Assembly: GCA_964020155.1 (NCBI GenBank)
Contig: OZ026563.1
Span: 3,867,440-3,931,439 of the forward strand
From: Chondrilla cf. caribensis
Taxonomy: Eukaryota; Porifera; Demospongiae; Chondrillida; Chondrillidae
DNA: 64,000 nucleotides
Reading direction: 5' to 3'
A program made the translations under genes and the position numbers. Positions 31,429 to 43,334 of the stretch are shown here, one piece after another. Positions within the stretch are counted from its first letter, which is position 1; each line of letters opens with the position of its first letter. Below the pieces are notes generated by a model. It made no database searches. It was not told the DNA's origin and was given only the letters and a program-made list of their open reading frames with translations.

Positions 31429-31548
31429 CTATTCGTATTATTGTTATTATCATCATTATTATTATTATTATAACTACTACTTACAAAAATTACGAGAATT
31501 ACAAAGTTATATGAATAATGAAATGTAACAGAAAAAATGAACAGTGAA

Positions 31549-32431
31549 TCAGTTTATGCGTACAGAACAGCAGGTGAGCGAACCGTCTGCTTTCGATAGC
31601 TCACTGTTCGGTAGAGCAATTCGAGGTATGTCTAGTGTTTCCCAGACCTTGAAGCTTTCTGGATACTCGTCTTCTGTCACATGCAGGACAGTGCCGTTGA
31701 TGAACAAGCAGTTTGCTCCATTCTCGTCGGGGAAGAATAACTGATCGTAGCTGAAGGAAGCGTTTCTTTCAATATCATTCCAGGCTCTTCTCCCGGCAGG
31801 TGTGTCTCCAATGGCTATGAGATCAACACCAGCCATTGAGCTCATGGACTTCAAGTGAAGTACTTCTGGGTTAATATGTACAGCAGTAACAGGCCACTCG
31901 TTGAAGACCTTAGCAAAAGCTTCTATGCCATACTGCAATAGAATAGAGAACACATCACACACACACACACACACACATCAAGTCTGGTTTCATCATGTTT
32001 GACCTCTGACCCCAATCACACCACACTCCAAATCCGCATGATGCAATAACAAAAAGGTGTATAATTATACACTCAGCCCATATACATGTGCACACCTCAT
32101 TACATAGAGATTATCATGGATTCAACTACATAAACCTTATAAAATGTGACATCCTCAGAAATGACATACATCTATTGCCCAAACACTGTCAAAGGATCAA
32201 TGTTCCACTGTGAATGTACGGTGTATCCCACAAAGTCCCTGGAAGGTGGGACTGACTGATGGTACAGAGCCAAGCAGTGTATACATATACAATTGTACAA
32301 ATGCTTTCCAATCTGGAGAAGTTTGCCAGGAAATGTGTCATGATTAAGTATGTTTGCATACACAAGCACACACACACACACACACACAACACACACACAC
32401 ACACACACACAACACACACACACACACACAC

Positions 32432-32462
<31 letters not shown>

Positions 32463-32489
32463 CACAGACACACACACACACACAACACA

Positions 32490-32542
<53 letters not shown>

Positions 32543-33728
32543 TTGTGCTCACAAAATACTCAAATTAGCATTACAAACGAGTTCTTACTACAATACTCCC
32601 TGCCACAGTACAACTAGCTACAGTGTACACAAGGCGGCCGTGACATACCTTAATTCAATTAGTAGCAGGTGATGCAAACAAGCTGCCTGCTAGGGTTCAC
32701 ACTACACACACAATTGGTCACCAACACGGATATTCATCTAATAATACCCACAAAAGTACATGTATCGTAGAAGTGCGTGTATGGTACACATATATGGTCC
32801 CCCACGTGAGAGTGGCAGTCAAATCACGTCCATACATACATAGCTGGGACACACAGCAACACTAGAAAGCTCAATGTCTTTCCTACACTAAAGTATTCTT
32901 TTGAAATTCTCACAATTGTCTGTGACACACCCACAACACACCCCCTTTTACAGCAATGCTTGAACATCCTTGTACTCCAGGGAGCATTCCATCTAGAGTA
33001 ACTGCATAGATAGGCAGGCACACATGAAGCCACCATAGACTATACATATTATTACACCTACAAATAGACGGATGGACGTACTATAGTACGGTGAGTTACC
33101 CAACCCGTCACACTACCGGTTGGGGGTGGCTGAAGTAGTCAGTGACGAAACCATGTCGCCAAACCACAAATAAAATTAAAGAGAAACTCACTTTGTTGGT
33201 TCGACCGGACAATCCGACCAGGAACTCTCTTCCCGTGAATAGGACGTCTCCTCCGTCCATCGTCGCTCGAGGGTCCATCTTACGGAGGTCGTACGTCTCT
33301 ACGTTCATGTTCTCGAGAACCTCTTTCATTCTGATCGACTCCCCCTGTCTGTTCGGATGGCCTATCTTGCATATGACAGCCTTGTCCATCAACACGACCG
33401 CGGGGTCCTCAACAAAAACCATGTCGGGGTACCTCGCATCTGGCTCTATCTCGATCACTTTTGGTACGATACGTCTCAACTGGTCAACATAGTATCGATT
33501 TTGTGCTCTAGCCTTCTTCAGATCAATGGGTTCTTTAGGCTCATTAAATCTTAAAGAGTTCTCGACGAAAGAATCCGGAACATTTGATACAATAACTTTC
33601 GTGTAGTGAAACCATTCTTCGATAGCAGGGCTTTTGGAAGCTCTTGTACTGGTCGCTGACGACAGCCTGAGAGCACCGTGTGTGCGGAAGACGTGCGCAA
33701 ATGTTTGAAGAGCTCTTCGACTCAGCAT
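31549..33728 (-). CDS. DDAH: dimethylarginine dimethylaminohydrolase, copy A
   Basis: Two exons, 306 aa: 33728-33192 and 31932-31549. DDAH hydrolyses asymmetric dimethylarginine to citrulline and dimethylamine, removing an inhibitor of nitric oxide synthase. Seen: PDMVFVEDPAVVL (substrate-binding acidic residues), MDGGDVLFTGREFLVGLSGRTN, the catalytic His in VLHLKSMSSMAG and the catalytic Cys in LTCCSV near the C-terminus. The ~30 N-terminal residues before the domain are Arg/Ser/Ala-rich with almost no acidic residues (MLSRRALQTFAHVFRTHGAL), like a mitochondrial presequence; most DDAHs lack such an extension. A tandem copy lies 517 bp upstream on the same strand. Confidence 0.92.
32365..32540 (+). 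repeat. (CA)n microsatellite with AACAC interruptions
   Basis: CA run broken at regular intervals by AACAC and CAGAC, in the single intron of DDAH copy A. Confidence 0.96.
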
Positions 33729-34245
33729 TTCGGCGACGGTAGCTATAGGTTAGTGAAGTGGTGAATGTTCCAATCCGGTGGACACCGGATTGGATAATAG
33801 TGTGTATAAATTATGTATTGAATATAGGTCGTATATCGTTTAATAATTACCGATGACGTAATATATCCTCACGGGTCAGCCTAGAACATTCTCAAGACAA
33901 ACAGGAGACTGACTACCCGCGGCCCTAAATCACATAAACAGTTATGGTATATACATAATCTATTATGCGATTTACAATCTATAGGTATGTACTATCATTT
34001 AATACAATTCATAAATAAATGGGAACTAAACTACAGTACATATCAACATGTGGACAAATGGAACATGATAAAATGGAGATGATAAAGTAGTTATCACAAC
34101 ACACTATAGCACAGTACAGCTGTGGGCATGTACAATTCAAAGCACATCATTTGTTGTTGTACATCCCCTACTAATCCTAAACAAGTTGTCTGTTCTTGAC
34201 ATGGTTTGCTGGTCCTAAGTTTACTAATAGTCATGCATGACCTAC
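33729..34245. other. intergenic region between the DDAH copies
   Basis: 517 bp. It holds the copy A promoter with a 24-bp palindrome (33770-33793). The rest is AT-rich with no recognised feature. Confidence 0.6.
33770..33793. promoter_or_regulatory. 24-bp palindrome upstream of DDAH copy A
   Basis: CCAATCCGGTG and CACCGGATTGG are exact inverted complements separated by two bases, 42 bp upstream of the copy A start codon. The left arm contains CCAAT. Possible dimeric factor site or hairpin in the 5' leader; function unknown. Confidence 0.5.
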
Positions 34246-34661
34246 TCACTGGATTAGAATTGAACAGCATGTTAGGGCACTGTCTGCCTTGCTCAATTCA
34301 CTGTTTGACTGCTCAACGCGTGGTACATCCAAAGTTTCCCAGACTTTGCAACTTTCTGGGTAATCATTTCGTGAAACGTGGAACACTGTACCATTCACAA
34401 ATAGACAGTTGGCACCAATCCCATCTGGGAAAACAAGTTTATCGTAATCTTTGAAGGAAGCGTTTCTTTCAATATCGTTCCAGGCTCTTCTCCCGGCAGG
34501 TGTGTCTCCAATGGCTATGAGATCAACACCAGCCATCGAGCTCATGGACTTCAAGTGAAGTACTTCTGGGTGCACGTGTACAGCGGTCACCGGCCACTCG
34601 TTGAAGACCTTAGCAAGGGCTTCTATACCATACTACAACAGAATAGAGAACAAATGATACA

Positions 34662-34692
<31 letters not shown>

Positions 34693-34843
34693 GGTTATGG
34701 TTATGGGAACTTATTCAAACTGGGAAGGCCTTTAGCCAGAGGCTACTGCAATTGTGCATGTGTGTGTGTGTGTGTGTTGTGTTTGTGTATGTGTGTGTAC
34801 GTGTACGTGTGCGTGTGTGTGTGTGTGTGTGTGTATTGTGTTT

Positions 34844-34921
<78 letters not shown>

Positions 34922-34943
34922 ATGTGTGTATGTATGTGTTGCA

Positions 34944-35031
<88 letters not shown>

Positions 35032-35649
35032 TCATTGCCTTAGCAGGCAAATGGCACCTGTACAAAGATTCACCTTGTTAGTTCGACGGGACAACCCAAC
35101 CAGAAACTCTCTTCCTGTGAACAGTACATCTCCTCCATCTATAGTTGCTCTATCATCAATGGCTTGAACATCATGGGTCTCTATTCCAATGCTTTCAAGA
35201 GTTTTCTTCATCACTTCCGTTTCTCCTTGTCTGCTCGGATGACCCAGCTTGCATATAATCGCCTTGTTCATCAACACGACCGCGGGGTCCTCAACAAACA
35301 CCATGTCGGGGTACTTATCGTCGGGGTCAATTTCAATCACCGTTGGTATATGTTCTTTCAACTTTTGGACGTAGTTCCTGTGTTCCTCTTTAGCTTTCTC
35401 CAAATTGATAGGTTCTTGGGGCTCAGCGATCTTCAGGGCACCCTTCACAAATGAGTTTGGAATACCACACACTATGGCTTTACTGTAATGGAACAGCCTT
35501 TCCACAGAAGGTCGACTGCCTCCTTTTACACGAGCTGAAGCAGTCGTCCTTTGCACTCGAAGAAAACGGCGGGAAACAGGCAATGTTCTGCGAATACAAT
35601 GCGACGGTTTCAGCATAGGTTTCAGCATCTTTTCAGCAGTCTGGCCCAA
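34246..35649 (-). CDS. DDAH: dimethylarginine dimethylaminohydrolase, copy B
   Basis: Two exons, 320 aa: 35649-35074 and 34632-34246, with the intron at the same place and phase as in copy A. Seen: PDMVFVEDPAVVL, IDGGDVLFTGREFLVGLSRRTN, catalytic His in VLHLKSMSSMAG and Cys in LTCCSI. The second exon shares a long almost identical DNA stretch with copy A, while the first exon is more diverged. The N-terminus is strongly basic (RRTLPVSRRFLRVQRTTASA), again like a mitochondrial presequence. An alternative Met follows seven codons in (MLKPMLKPS). It starts 162 bp from the divergent XPNPEP3 gene, itself mitochondrial in other animals. Confidence 0.92.
34663..34692 (+). repeat. (CT)n microsatellite
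   Basis: CTCTCT run of about 30 bp in the intron of DDAH copy B, close to its acceptor. Confidence 0.9.
34757..35030 (+). repeat. (TG)n microsatellite
   Basis: TG run with TTTG, TACG and CATGTGTATG breaks, filling most of the DDAH copy B intron. Confidence 0.97.
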
Positions 35650-35811
35650 ATGACCACACCCAGACTTCTACTTGGCGAATTGGGAAAGGGAAAATGATCT
35701 ACATTGGCCCCGTGGGCGTCTGACACGGACACTCTAGACTACATAGTTTAGAGTGTCGATGGTATAGCTAGCTAGACTAGACTAGACTGATAACTCGAGC
35801 TGTATGCTGTC
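35650..35811. promoter_or_regulatory. bidirectional promoter, DDAH copy B / XPNPEP3
   Basis: 162 bp separate the divergent start codons. A hairpin GACACTCTA ... TAGAGTGTC sits at 35728-35757 near the middle, and a CTAGACTAG-type direct repeat lies at 35767-35788. Confidence 0.6.
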
Positions 35812-38800
35812 ATGAACGCTTACTGGACTAACAGAATTTCCTTAATACAAACTGTGACGAAGAGGTACTTGAAAAAGCGAATGATGGGACAACCAACTCC
35901 TCTCTCCCATCCAAGTATCCTCAGAGAAGGAGAAGGTAACTTAATTATTGAATAGAATTACGAGATACATAGGGTAGTATGTTCAAATGTAGTTCAGCAA
36001 GTTTAGTGGAGTGAACTTAAAGGGTGGATCCAGGATGTTTCCTGCAATGCCTAAGCACCACCCAAAGCTAGCCACCTTATAGAATGACAGTAGCTCTTGC
36101 TATTTGCACTAAGAATCAAGCTTCACCACTAAAAGTGAGGCCAGGCCTATGTGGAGACATTGAGGTACCAGATAATTAAATGCCCGTTTTGCTATTTACT
36201 ATCCATAAAAGGCAATAGTAAATTAGCTTTGAAACTTTCCTCCCCATTGACATAGGCTGTAAGTGATACAATTACAGGTGAAAGTGACGAATTGCCATAT
36301 TTGGGAGCTCATTCACACCAAACACTGCTGCCCTTTTGGTAAACTACAAGACTAATATTGTTATCCTATTGTGAAGGTATAGACCATGGTACTGGTATAG
36401 GTCCTATGGTGCTGGTATAGGTCATATGGTGCTGGTATAGGTCCTGTGGTGCTCGTATGGGTCCTATGGTACTGGTATAGGTCATGTGGTGCTGGTATAG
36501 GTCCTATGGTACTGGTATAGGTCATGTGGTGCTGGTATAGGTCCTATGGTGCTGGTATAGGTCATGTGGTGCTGGTATAGGTCCTATGGTACTGGTATAG
36601 GTCCTGTGGTGCTGGTATGGGTCCTATTGTGCGGATATAGGTCATGTGGTGCTGGTATAGGTCATGTGGTGCTGGTATAGGTCATGTGGTGCTGGTATAG
36701 GTCCTATGGTACTGGTATAGGTCCTGTGGTGCTGGTATAGATCCTATGGTACTGGTATAGGTCCTGTGGTGCTGGTATGGGTCCTATTGTGCGGATATAG
36801 GTCATGTGGTGCTGGTATAGGTCATGTGGTGCTGGTATAGGTCCTGTGGTGCTGGTATGGGTCCTATTGTGCGGATATAGGTCATGTGGTGCTGGTATAG
36901 GTCATGTGGTGCTGGTATAGGTCCTATTGTGCTGGTATACGTTCTGTGGTGCTGGTATAGGTCCTATGGTGCTAACTACTTCCATAATACAAAGAATGAC
37001 ATACCAGGTATGTAGACACTGTTCTATTTCATTCCTGGATCTGTCTATGTAAGTTCTATAAATGTATTTGTAATTGACATCACAACGCTACATTTCACTG
37101 TACCCAACGCAAACCAACACTTTGTTCAAAGAGTTTGATCATTATTGCCCTCTCACTCTGATTCAATGTAGTTCTACCCAACATTAAGAAATCAGAGTTT
37201 GCAGAAAGAAGATTGAAATTAATGAAGTTTGTGAATTGTGTGTATACTGAGATTTCATCATGGTGATAACAGCTATCTTTATATGGCATCATCTTGTATT
37301 TTGTGTACAGTGGAACCTCTTCATAAAGGACACATAGGCAGCAGCTATTTTGTTAACTGTTGAGAGGTTGTCCACTCTTTGGAGGTAAAAATGTATTAGC
37401 ACTATAGGACAGTCTATTTTGGTACCTTGGAAAGTGTCCTTTGTAGGGAGGTAAATTCTATAGTGTCCTTTTTTTCAGCGTGTCCTTTTAAGAGAGGTTC
37501 CACTGTATACATAATTCCATGTACGTGTACACTTGTATTCACCTTACGTATTTAAAGTGTAATACTTGGATTTGTACACTGGCGCTCTAAATCCAGCTTG
37601 TATCTCATGCAGTGCTATATCACATTCGGACAGTGGGATGACCAATAAGAACCATGTTGTTATTGTTCCTGCCTCTCCTGTGAAATATAGATACGGACAT
37701 ATACCGTGAGTGGAATGTGTACAGTACATATGTACACAATATACTGTAAGTAGTGTGTGTACTGTACATATGTACACGATATACTGTAAGTAGTGTGTGT
37801 ACTGTACATATGTACATGATATACTGTAAGTAATGTGTATACTGTATGTATGTATGCAATATACTGGAAACGATGTGTGTAGGGTATTATTAGTCACCAC
37901 AATAACTACAATACATACACTTACACTGCGATATCATACAGTGTGTTTCATATTGTGATAGAGAGTTGCTACTGTATTGTTTGAATGCTCGAGTGTGTGA
38001 TATTTTCTTTCCCTACATTACGCACATGCGCACACATACACGAACACACACACGCACACATGAACACACACACACGCACGCACGCACGCAACACACACAC
38101 ACACACACACACACTCACACACGAACAAACATGTCCAATGCAGGTTCAAATATTATCAGAATCCTGATTTTCTGTACCTTTGTGGGTCCAAAGAACCGGA
38201 AAGTGTACTTGTGTTGGGTTAGTGGTGATGGCTCTATAGTAGCTAAATTGCCAGTTGCCTAGTGACATTGCGTCCCTCATTTTAGAATCAACAGAATCCT
38301 ACAGACTCCCTAATCACAGATCTGTTCTCTATTTACAGCCACGAGACAACTTCAGGTACTGCCAAGAAGCTGCATTAAGCACTAGAGGCTGCAATATCAT
38401 TGGTGTACAATGGAGCCTAGCTTAAAGATCACCTGGGTGATAAGACCAACCTAGTAGTGATACCACCTAGGTTAGTAATGGGACCACTATATTCCAGTCC
38501 AAGGAAGGCAGACACACACTGTGGGATGTGGTACTGTCTGTCAACTGAAACCACTTTAACTGCTCTTACAGGTCACCCTAGTGGTGTCATTCTGCTGTAC
38601 TTGACTGCTCTGGTCAACTGTTTCTGTCTGTTCTGTTTCGCCTATCCCTTGCTGCTGGCCAGATTGCTAGCCCATGCATGCAATATCTTTCTCACATTCC
38701 CAATCTCCTTTCATACATTTTGTACAATCAGTACCACTAGTACACATGTACAGTCAGTACTGTACATACTGTACACTTGTATTGTATTGTACATTTGATA

Positions 38801-39871
38801 CCATTCATATACTTCCAGTGTAACCACTCTACTCTTTGTGATATTGATAGGGAATTATGGGATGGTCCGCGAACAGGCCCGGAAGATGCTCTCGATCTGT
38901 TGGGAGTTGACGAGGTTAGCACCGATGGAGATATTGTTTGTGCTAACCTTGAAATCAAATTATCGGTTTTCTTTTTATTTGGCTGTCACACAATCTTCTC
39001 ACGATATTTACATGTTGAGACTGTGCACATGGTAGTCCCCTTAGCCAATCTATTATTAGTGTACTCTGTAATCGATTGGTTAGTGTCACAATCAGATGTA
39101 CAAGATGTGATACATTGAAAGTGGTGAAATCAATTTGAAAATATGAATATGTATTGTGTAGTCAGCTGACTGTTACATGATATTCACATTATGTATCGAC
39201 TTTGAAGCACTCATTAGAGTCCTCTACATGTCTCTCTTCTCTCATTTTCCCAACTCGTAGGCCCATCCCATTGATGAGCTGGAGAGCGATTTATCAGAAA
39301 AGTTAGCTACTGTACACAGTGTTTCTAACACGGTTGTCATTTTCATGCACATGCATACCAAGTCAATGTGGATCTACTTGTGTCAATTGCAAGAAAACTA
39401 ACTCTAATGTTGAATGCTACAATCGACTACAGTGTAACAGAGTGAATCGTGATGATGTGTTGTGCTGTGTTGTGTTGCAGTGTGCTATGTTGTGTTGTGT
39501 TGTGTTGTGTTGTGTTGTGTTGTGTTGTGTTGTGTTGTCTTGTGTTGTGCTGTGTTGTTTTGTGTTGTGCTGTGTTGTGTTGTGTTGTGTTCGGCATTTG
39601 ACACTTCTACTGCAGATGCTCATATTACAAAGCACCAACTAGTCTTGTGTAGCCAGACCCTTCAAACATGTTCTGATAACCAGGGTGAATAAGTACCCTT
39701 CCACCCATCCTTGTTCCACCACACCTCCCTAGACTGTACTCGCTGGTTTCTTCTCTGTAGATATGCGAAACACGGGTTTACAGTTTGGCACTATTGTTCC
39801 TCTGTTGTTGACTCCTCCCTCCAAGAGAGAATCGCCAAAGCAATGAATTCCAGTCCGAATTCCAGTATTCA

Positions 39872-39926
<55 letters not shown>

Positions 39927-40027
39927 TATGTGGTGTGTGTAAATGTTTGTGTGTATGTTTGTGTATGTGTGTGTTTGTGTATGTTTGTACATGTACATAT
40001 GTGTGTTTGTGTATTTTTGTGTGCATT

Positions 40028-40096
<69 letters not shown>

Positions 40097-41185
40097 TGGT
40101 GTATGTGTGTGAACTTCCATGTGTATTCACTGATAGTACATTCTAATCTTTTGATGTAAATGAAGGTGTCCATAGCTTCTGTCCATATTTGGATGCTGTG
40201 AGAGTCCTGAAATCACAAGCTGAAGTAAAAATGCTGAGGAAGGCATGTGACATAAGTGCACAAGCTTTCAAGGAGGTACGCACAGAATGTGATGAAACAA
40301 CATTTCAATATATTTGAAGTGAATTCTCAGGAATCCACCACTGCTTCATCTGATACTGTCATCATTTCATCATTTTGTGCACAAATTCATGCCGTTTTTG
40401 ATGCATTATTCCAATTTATATTACATGTCAACTGGATGGATCCATGTACTGTGATTACATCTCAACTGGATGGATCCATGTACTGTAATTACATCTCAAC
40501 TGGATGGATCCATGTACTGTAATTACATGTCAACTGGATGGATCCATGTACTGTGATTACATCTCAAATGGATGGATCCATGTACTGTGATTACATGTCA
40601 ACTGGATGGATCCATGTACTGTAATTACATGTCAACTGGATGGATCCATGTACTGTAATTACATGTCAACTGGATGGATCCATGTACTGTAATTACATGT
40701 CAACTGGATGGATCCATGTACTGTAATAATGTTTTACAAATGGGACAACCCATGGCTACATTAGTTGAGTACCAAATAAATCATTGAACTTCACGCTGTC
40801 TATCATTTGTCACATGCAAGACTAGGTTGATTGGGTCAATATGATACAGATTTTTCTGCAAAGTTTGTCGCAGCATTGGTTTGGTGTGTATATCCTATGA
40901 ACTGTTGTGTGTAGTGTCCTGCTCATGAATGGTGTTATCCTTTAGACAATAAAAGTGACGCGTCCTAACATGTGGGAGTTCCAGTTGGAGTCCACAATGG
41001 AACATGCTTCTATAATGAGAGGGGCTTACTCATTATCCTTCCCGCCAGTGGTCGCCGGTGGAGACAGAGGCTGTCACATACATTACATCAGGAATGACAA
41101 CTTGTTGAGGTGAGGATGTATGGGATCGCAACCGATCACACATGCTCACCACACATACATGTAAACACAGACACACACGCGCGCG

Positions 41186-41270
<85 letters not shown>

Positions 41271-42413
41271 GCACACACAATTAGGTGATATCTTGTGGTA
41301 TATCCCCTAAAGTGATGGAGAGCTTGTTTTGATGGATGCTGGTGCCGATTACTATGGTTACATGAGTGACATCACAAGAACATGGCCGGTTAATGGTAAA
41401 TTCTCATCTTCACAAGAAGACCTTTATGGAAGTGTACTTGAGCTCCAACAGTGGGCTATTCAGGTTTGTTGTTTGGTTGCTGATTTGTATTATGTTGTGT
41501 AATGGGTGTGTACCTGTTTCCATTCCAGAAATGCAAAGTGGGAATGAGTCTCAACTACCTACATCACTTATCATCGGAGAAAATGGGTTTATTGTTAACC
41601 AGTATGTGAACCTGCATCTTGTGTGCTATCTAACTGGATTTCAAGGCTTCCATTCCTTCTTAGATCTCGGAATAGTTTCTCCAAGATTGAGCTCCTCAGA
41701 CCTCCTTCAAGTGAGCACGTTTCTAGTTAGGCTTAAGCACTCTCATTTTTTTCCTGTGTACTATGTACACAGATCATGCAAGTTCATATCAATGTATGCA
41801 CACACACACACACGCACGCACGCACACACACACGCACGCACGCACACACACACGCACACACACACGCACGCATGCACATACGTACACACACACACACTTA
41901 TCATGTGTATAGAATCTGGTTTCATCATGTTTGACCTCTGACCCCAATCACACCACACTCCTAATCCGCATGATGCAATACAGACTCACAAAATAACACA
42001 CACGCATATACGTATATACACTCCTGCACACTAACTTTACTCTGTGTTGTTGCTCATATATCCACCACTCTGTAGGCTGTTGACAAGCTGTATCCACACC
42101 ACATCAGCCACTATCTTGGTACAGAAGTACACGACTCCCCAAGTGTGAGTAGGAACGTCCAACTGGAGCCCCAGATGGTGGTGACTGTGGAGCCTGGCAT
42201 ATACATACCTAGCAACTTTGAAGACTCTTGCTATGCTGGCCCTAATATCAAACAGTATGTACTGCACAATCTAAATGTTGTACATGCAGAGTGTACTTGT
42301 ACTACCCCTGTGGAACTGTACGTTATATGTTGCATTTAGTGGTATTTGTACAGTTGAAGTACGCCTTGTATGCATGCATATGTAGGTATTCCACACAGAT
42401 ATGCACACAGGTA

Positions 42414-42483
<70 letters not shown>

Positions 42484-42678
42484 ATACCTTAGTTTACCAT
42501 ACATACATACACACATAACTTAGTTTTCACTTCATCGCTATGTCAATGTTTCAATTCCAGTTTCAAAGGAATGGCAATCAGAATTGAAGACAATGTCCTG
42601 ATAACTTCTGAAGGCAATGAAGTCCTCAGCAGAGACACTCCAAAGGAAATTAATGAATTAACACAACTCATGTCTTGA
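35812..42678 (+). CDS. XPNPEP3: Xaa-Pro aminopeptidase 3, mitochondrial
   Basis: Fifteen exons, about 482 aa: 35812-35935, 37172-37241, 37613-37705, 38144-38217, 38339-38355, 38819-38914, 39261-39318, 39784-39873, 40166-40275, 40946-41109, 41313-41463, 41529-41586, 41664-41710, 42076-42254, 42561-42678. It removes the N-terminal residue when proline is second, and trims mitochondrial proteins after presequence cleavage. Seen: basic, Ser/Thr-rich N-terminus, then GQPTPLSHPSIL, FLYLCGSKEPESVLVL, RELWDGPRTG and the pita-bread metallopeptidase domain. The metal ligands are present: Asp in VLMDAG, Asp in MSDITRTWPVNG, His in PHHISHYLG, Glu in VEPGIYIP and Glu in IRIEDN. The borders of exons 2, 3, 7 and 8 could shift by a few codons; the others are fixed by phase and motif. 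Confidence 0.92.
36376..36985 (+). repeat. 20-bp minisatellite in XPNPEP3 intron 1
   Basis: About thirty units of GGTCCTATGGTGCTGGTATA with CATGTGG and TTGTGCGGA variants. Higher-order blocks of several units recur (for example the GGTCCTATTGTGCGGATATA form three times). Confidence 0.96.
37306..37507. mobile_element. MITE, Tc1/mariner-type ends (copy 2)
   Basis: 202 bp with ends TACAGTGGAACCTCT and AGAGGTTCCACTGTA. The interior is the reverse complement of the copy at 17086-17287, so it is inserted in the opposite orientation. It lies between XPNPEP3 exons 2 and 3. Confidence 0.85.
38035..38124 (+). repeat. CA/CGCA microsatellite
   Basis: ACACACAC with GAACAC and CGCACGCACG blocks, ending about 20 bp before the XPNPEP3 acceptor at 38143. 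Confidence 0.9.
39458..39592 (+). repeat. TGTGT/TGTTG pentamer-type repeat
   Basis: Runs of TGTGTTGTGT with occasional GC and TC substitutions in an XPNPEP3 intron. The Cys/Val-rich frames through it are not genes. Confidence 0.9.
39874..40107 (+). repeat. (TG)n microsatellite containing a splice donor
   Basis: The TG run starts exactly at the XPNPEP3 donor at 39874 (ATA then GTGTGTGT), so the 5' splice site is the edge of the repeat. It continues with TTTG and TATG interruptions. Confidence 0.93.
40428..40728 (+). repeat. 34-bp minisatellite
   Basis: Nine units around CAACTGGATGGATCCATGTACTGTAATTACATGT in an XPNPEP3 intron, each with an internal GGATCC palindrome. Confidence 0.95.
41174..41270 (+). 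repeat. (CA)n-(GA)n compound microsatellite
   Basis: ACACACGCGCGC, then CA, then GAGAGA, ending about 40 bp before the XPNPEP3 acceptor at 41312. Confidence 0.95.
41800..41897 (+). repeat. CA/CGCA microsatellite
   Basis: CA repeat with several CGCACGCACG blocks in the XPNPEP3 intron before exon 42076-42254. Confidence 0.93.
42418..42479 (+). repeat. (CA)n microsatellite
   Basis: Pure CA run of about 60 bp in the last XPNPEP3 intron. Confidence 0.97.
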
Positions 42679-43334
42679 TAGCAACAGATCTAGACAACAT
42701 TCCACTACTGCATATATAATATATATTGCATATGTGTATCTATTGTACATATGTATGTTCGTATAATAGTGTAGGTACTGTATGTGCATACAACAAGTGC
42801 ACTTTACTTCCACTAATCAGATATGTATTAGATATAGGGTGCAATGGTGCAGTGTCAGGAGACAGGATATCTATAGGATTCAGGTTGGGCAGTTTGACCC
42901 CGAGTGGGTGTCCTATAAGCTGTCTTTTTTGTGTTTTTTTTTCCAAATAGTACAGTACACTTATAGTGTACATAAGTATAAGAATTGAGCACACACATAT
43001 AATATATATTATAAATCTTCCAATCAGATAAGTCACATGACATCGTGCAGTGATATCGATCAGGTGATGCGACGTCTAGGTTGGGCTGTTTGATCCCCGG
43101 ACTTGCACTTGATAAAAAGCTAGTGTATTATGGATTAGAGCTCCCAGTCTGGTGGTCAGTCACAGTACTCACTACACGTAGGGGGGAGCTTCGGGACTCA
43201 TGACTGGTCTCCCAGCTAGAATATACCTGTCTTCTGCATTTGCAAAATGACCAAGAACACAGTCTCTGTGGAAAGTCCCTGTATAGCACTGGCTTCAACC
43301 CCAAGTGGGTGATCTTTTTAATTACCTAACCTGT

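Noticed and set aside
37544..37900. Minus-strand frame ending near 37544 (GEAGTITTWFLL)
   Set aside because: Overlaps the plus-strand XPNPEP3 exon encoding NHVVIVPASPVKYRYGHIP, which aligns with the family and has matching phase.
39319..39692. Cys/Val-rich plus-strand frame
   Set aside because: Translation of the TGTGTTGTGT repeat in an XPNPEP3 intron.
42830..43120. tRNA-derived SINE or tRNA gene
   Set aside because: Words such as TTTGACCCC and TTTGATCCCC resemble a B box, but no full A box, cloverleaf or poly-A/T tail could be drawn. Left as unclassified repeat DNA.
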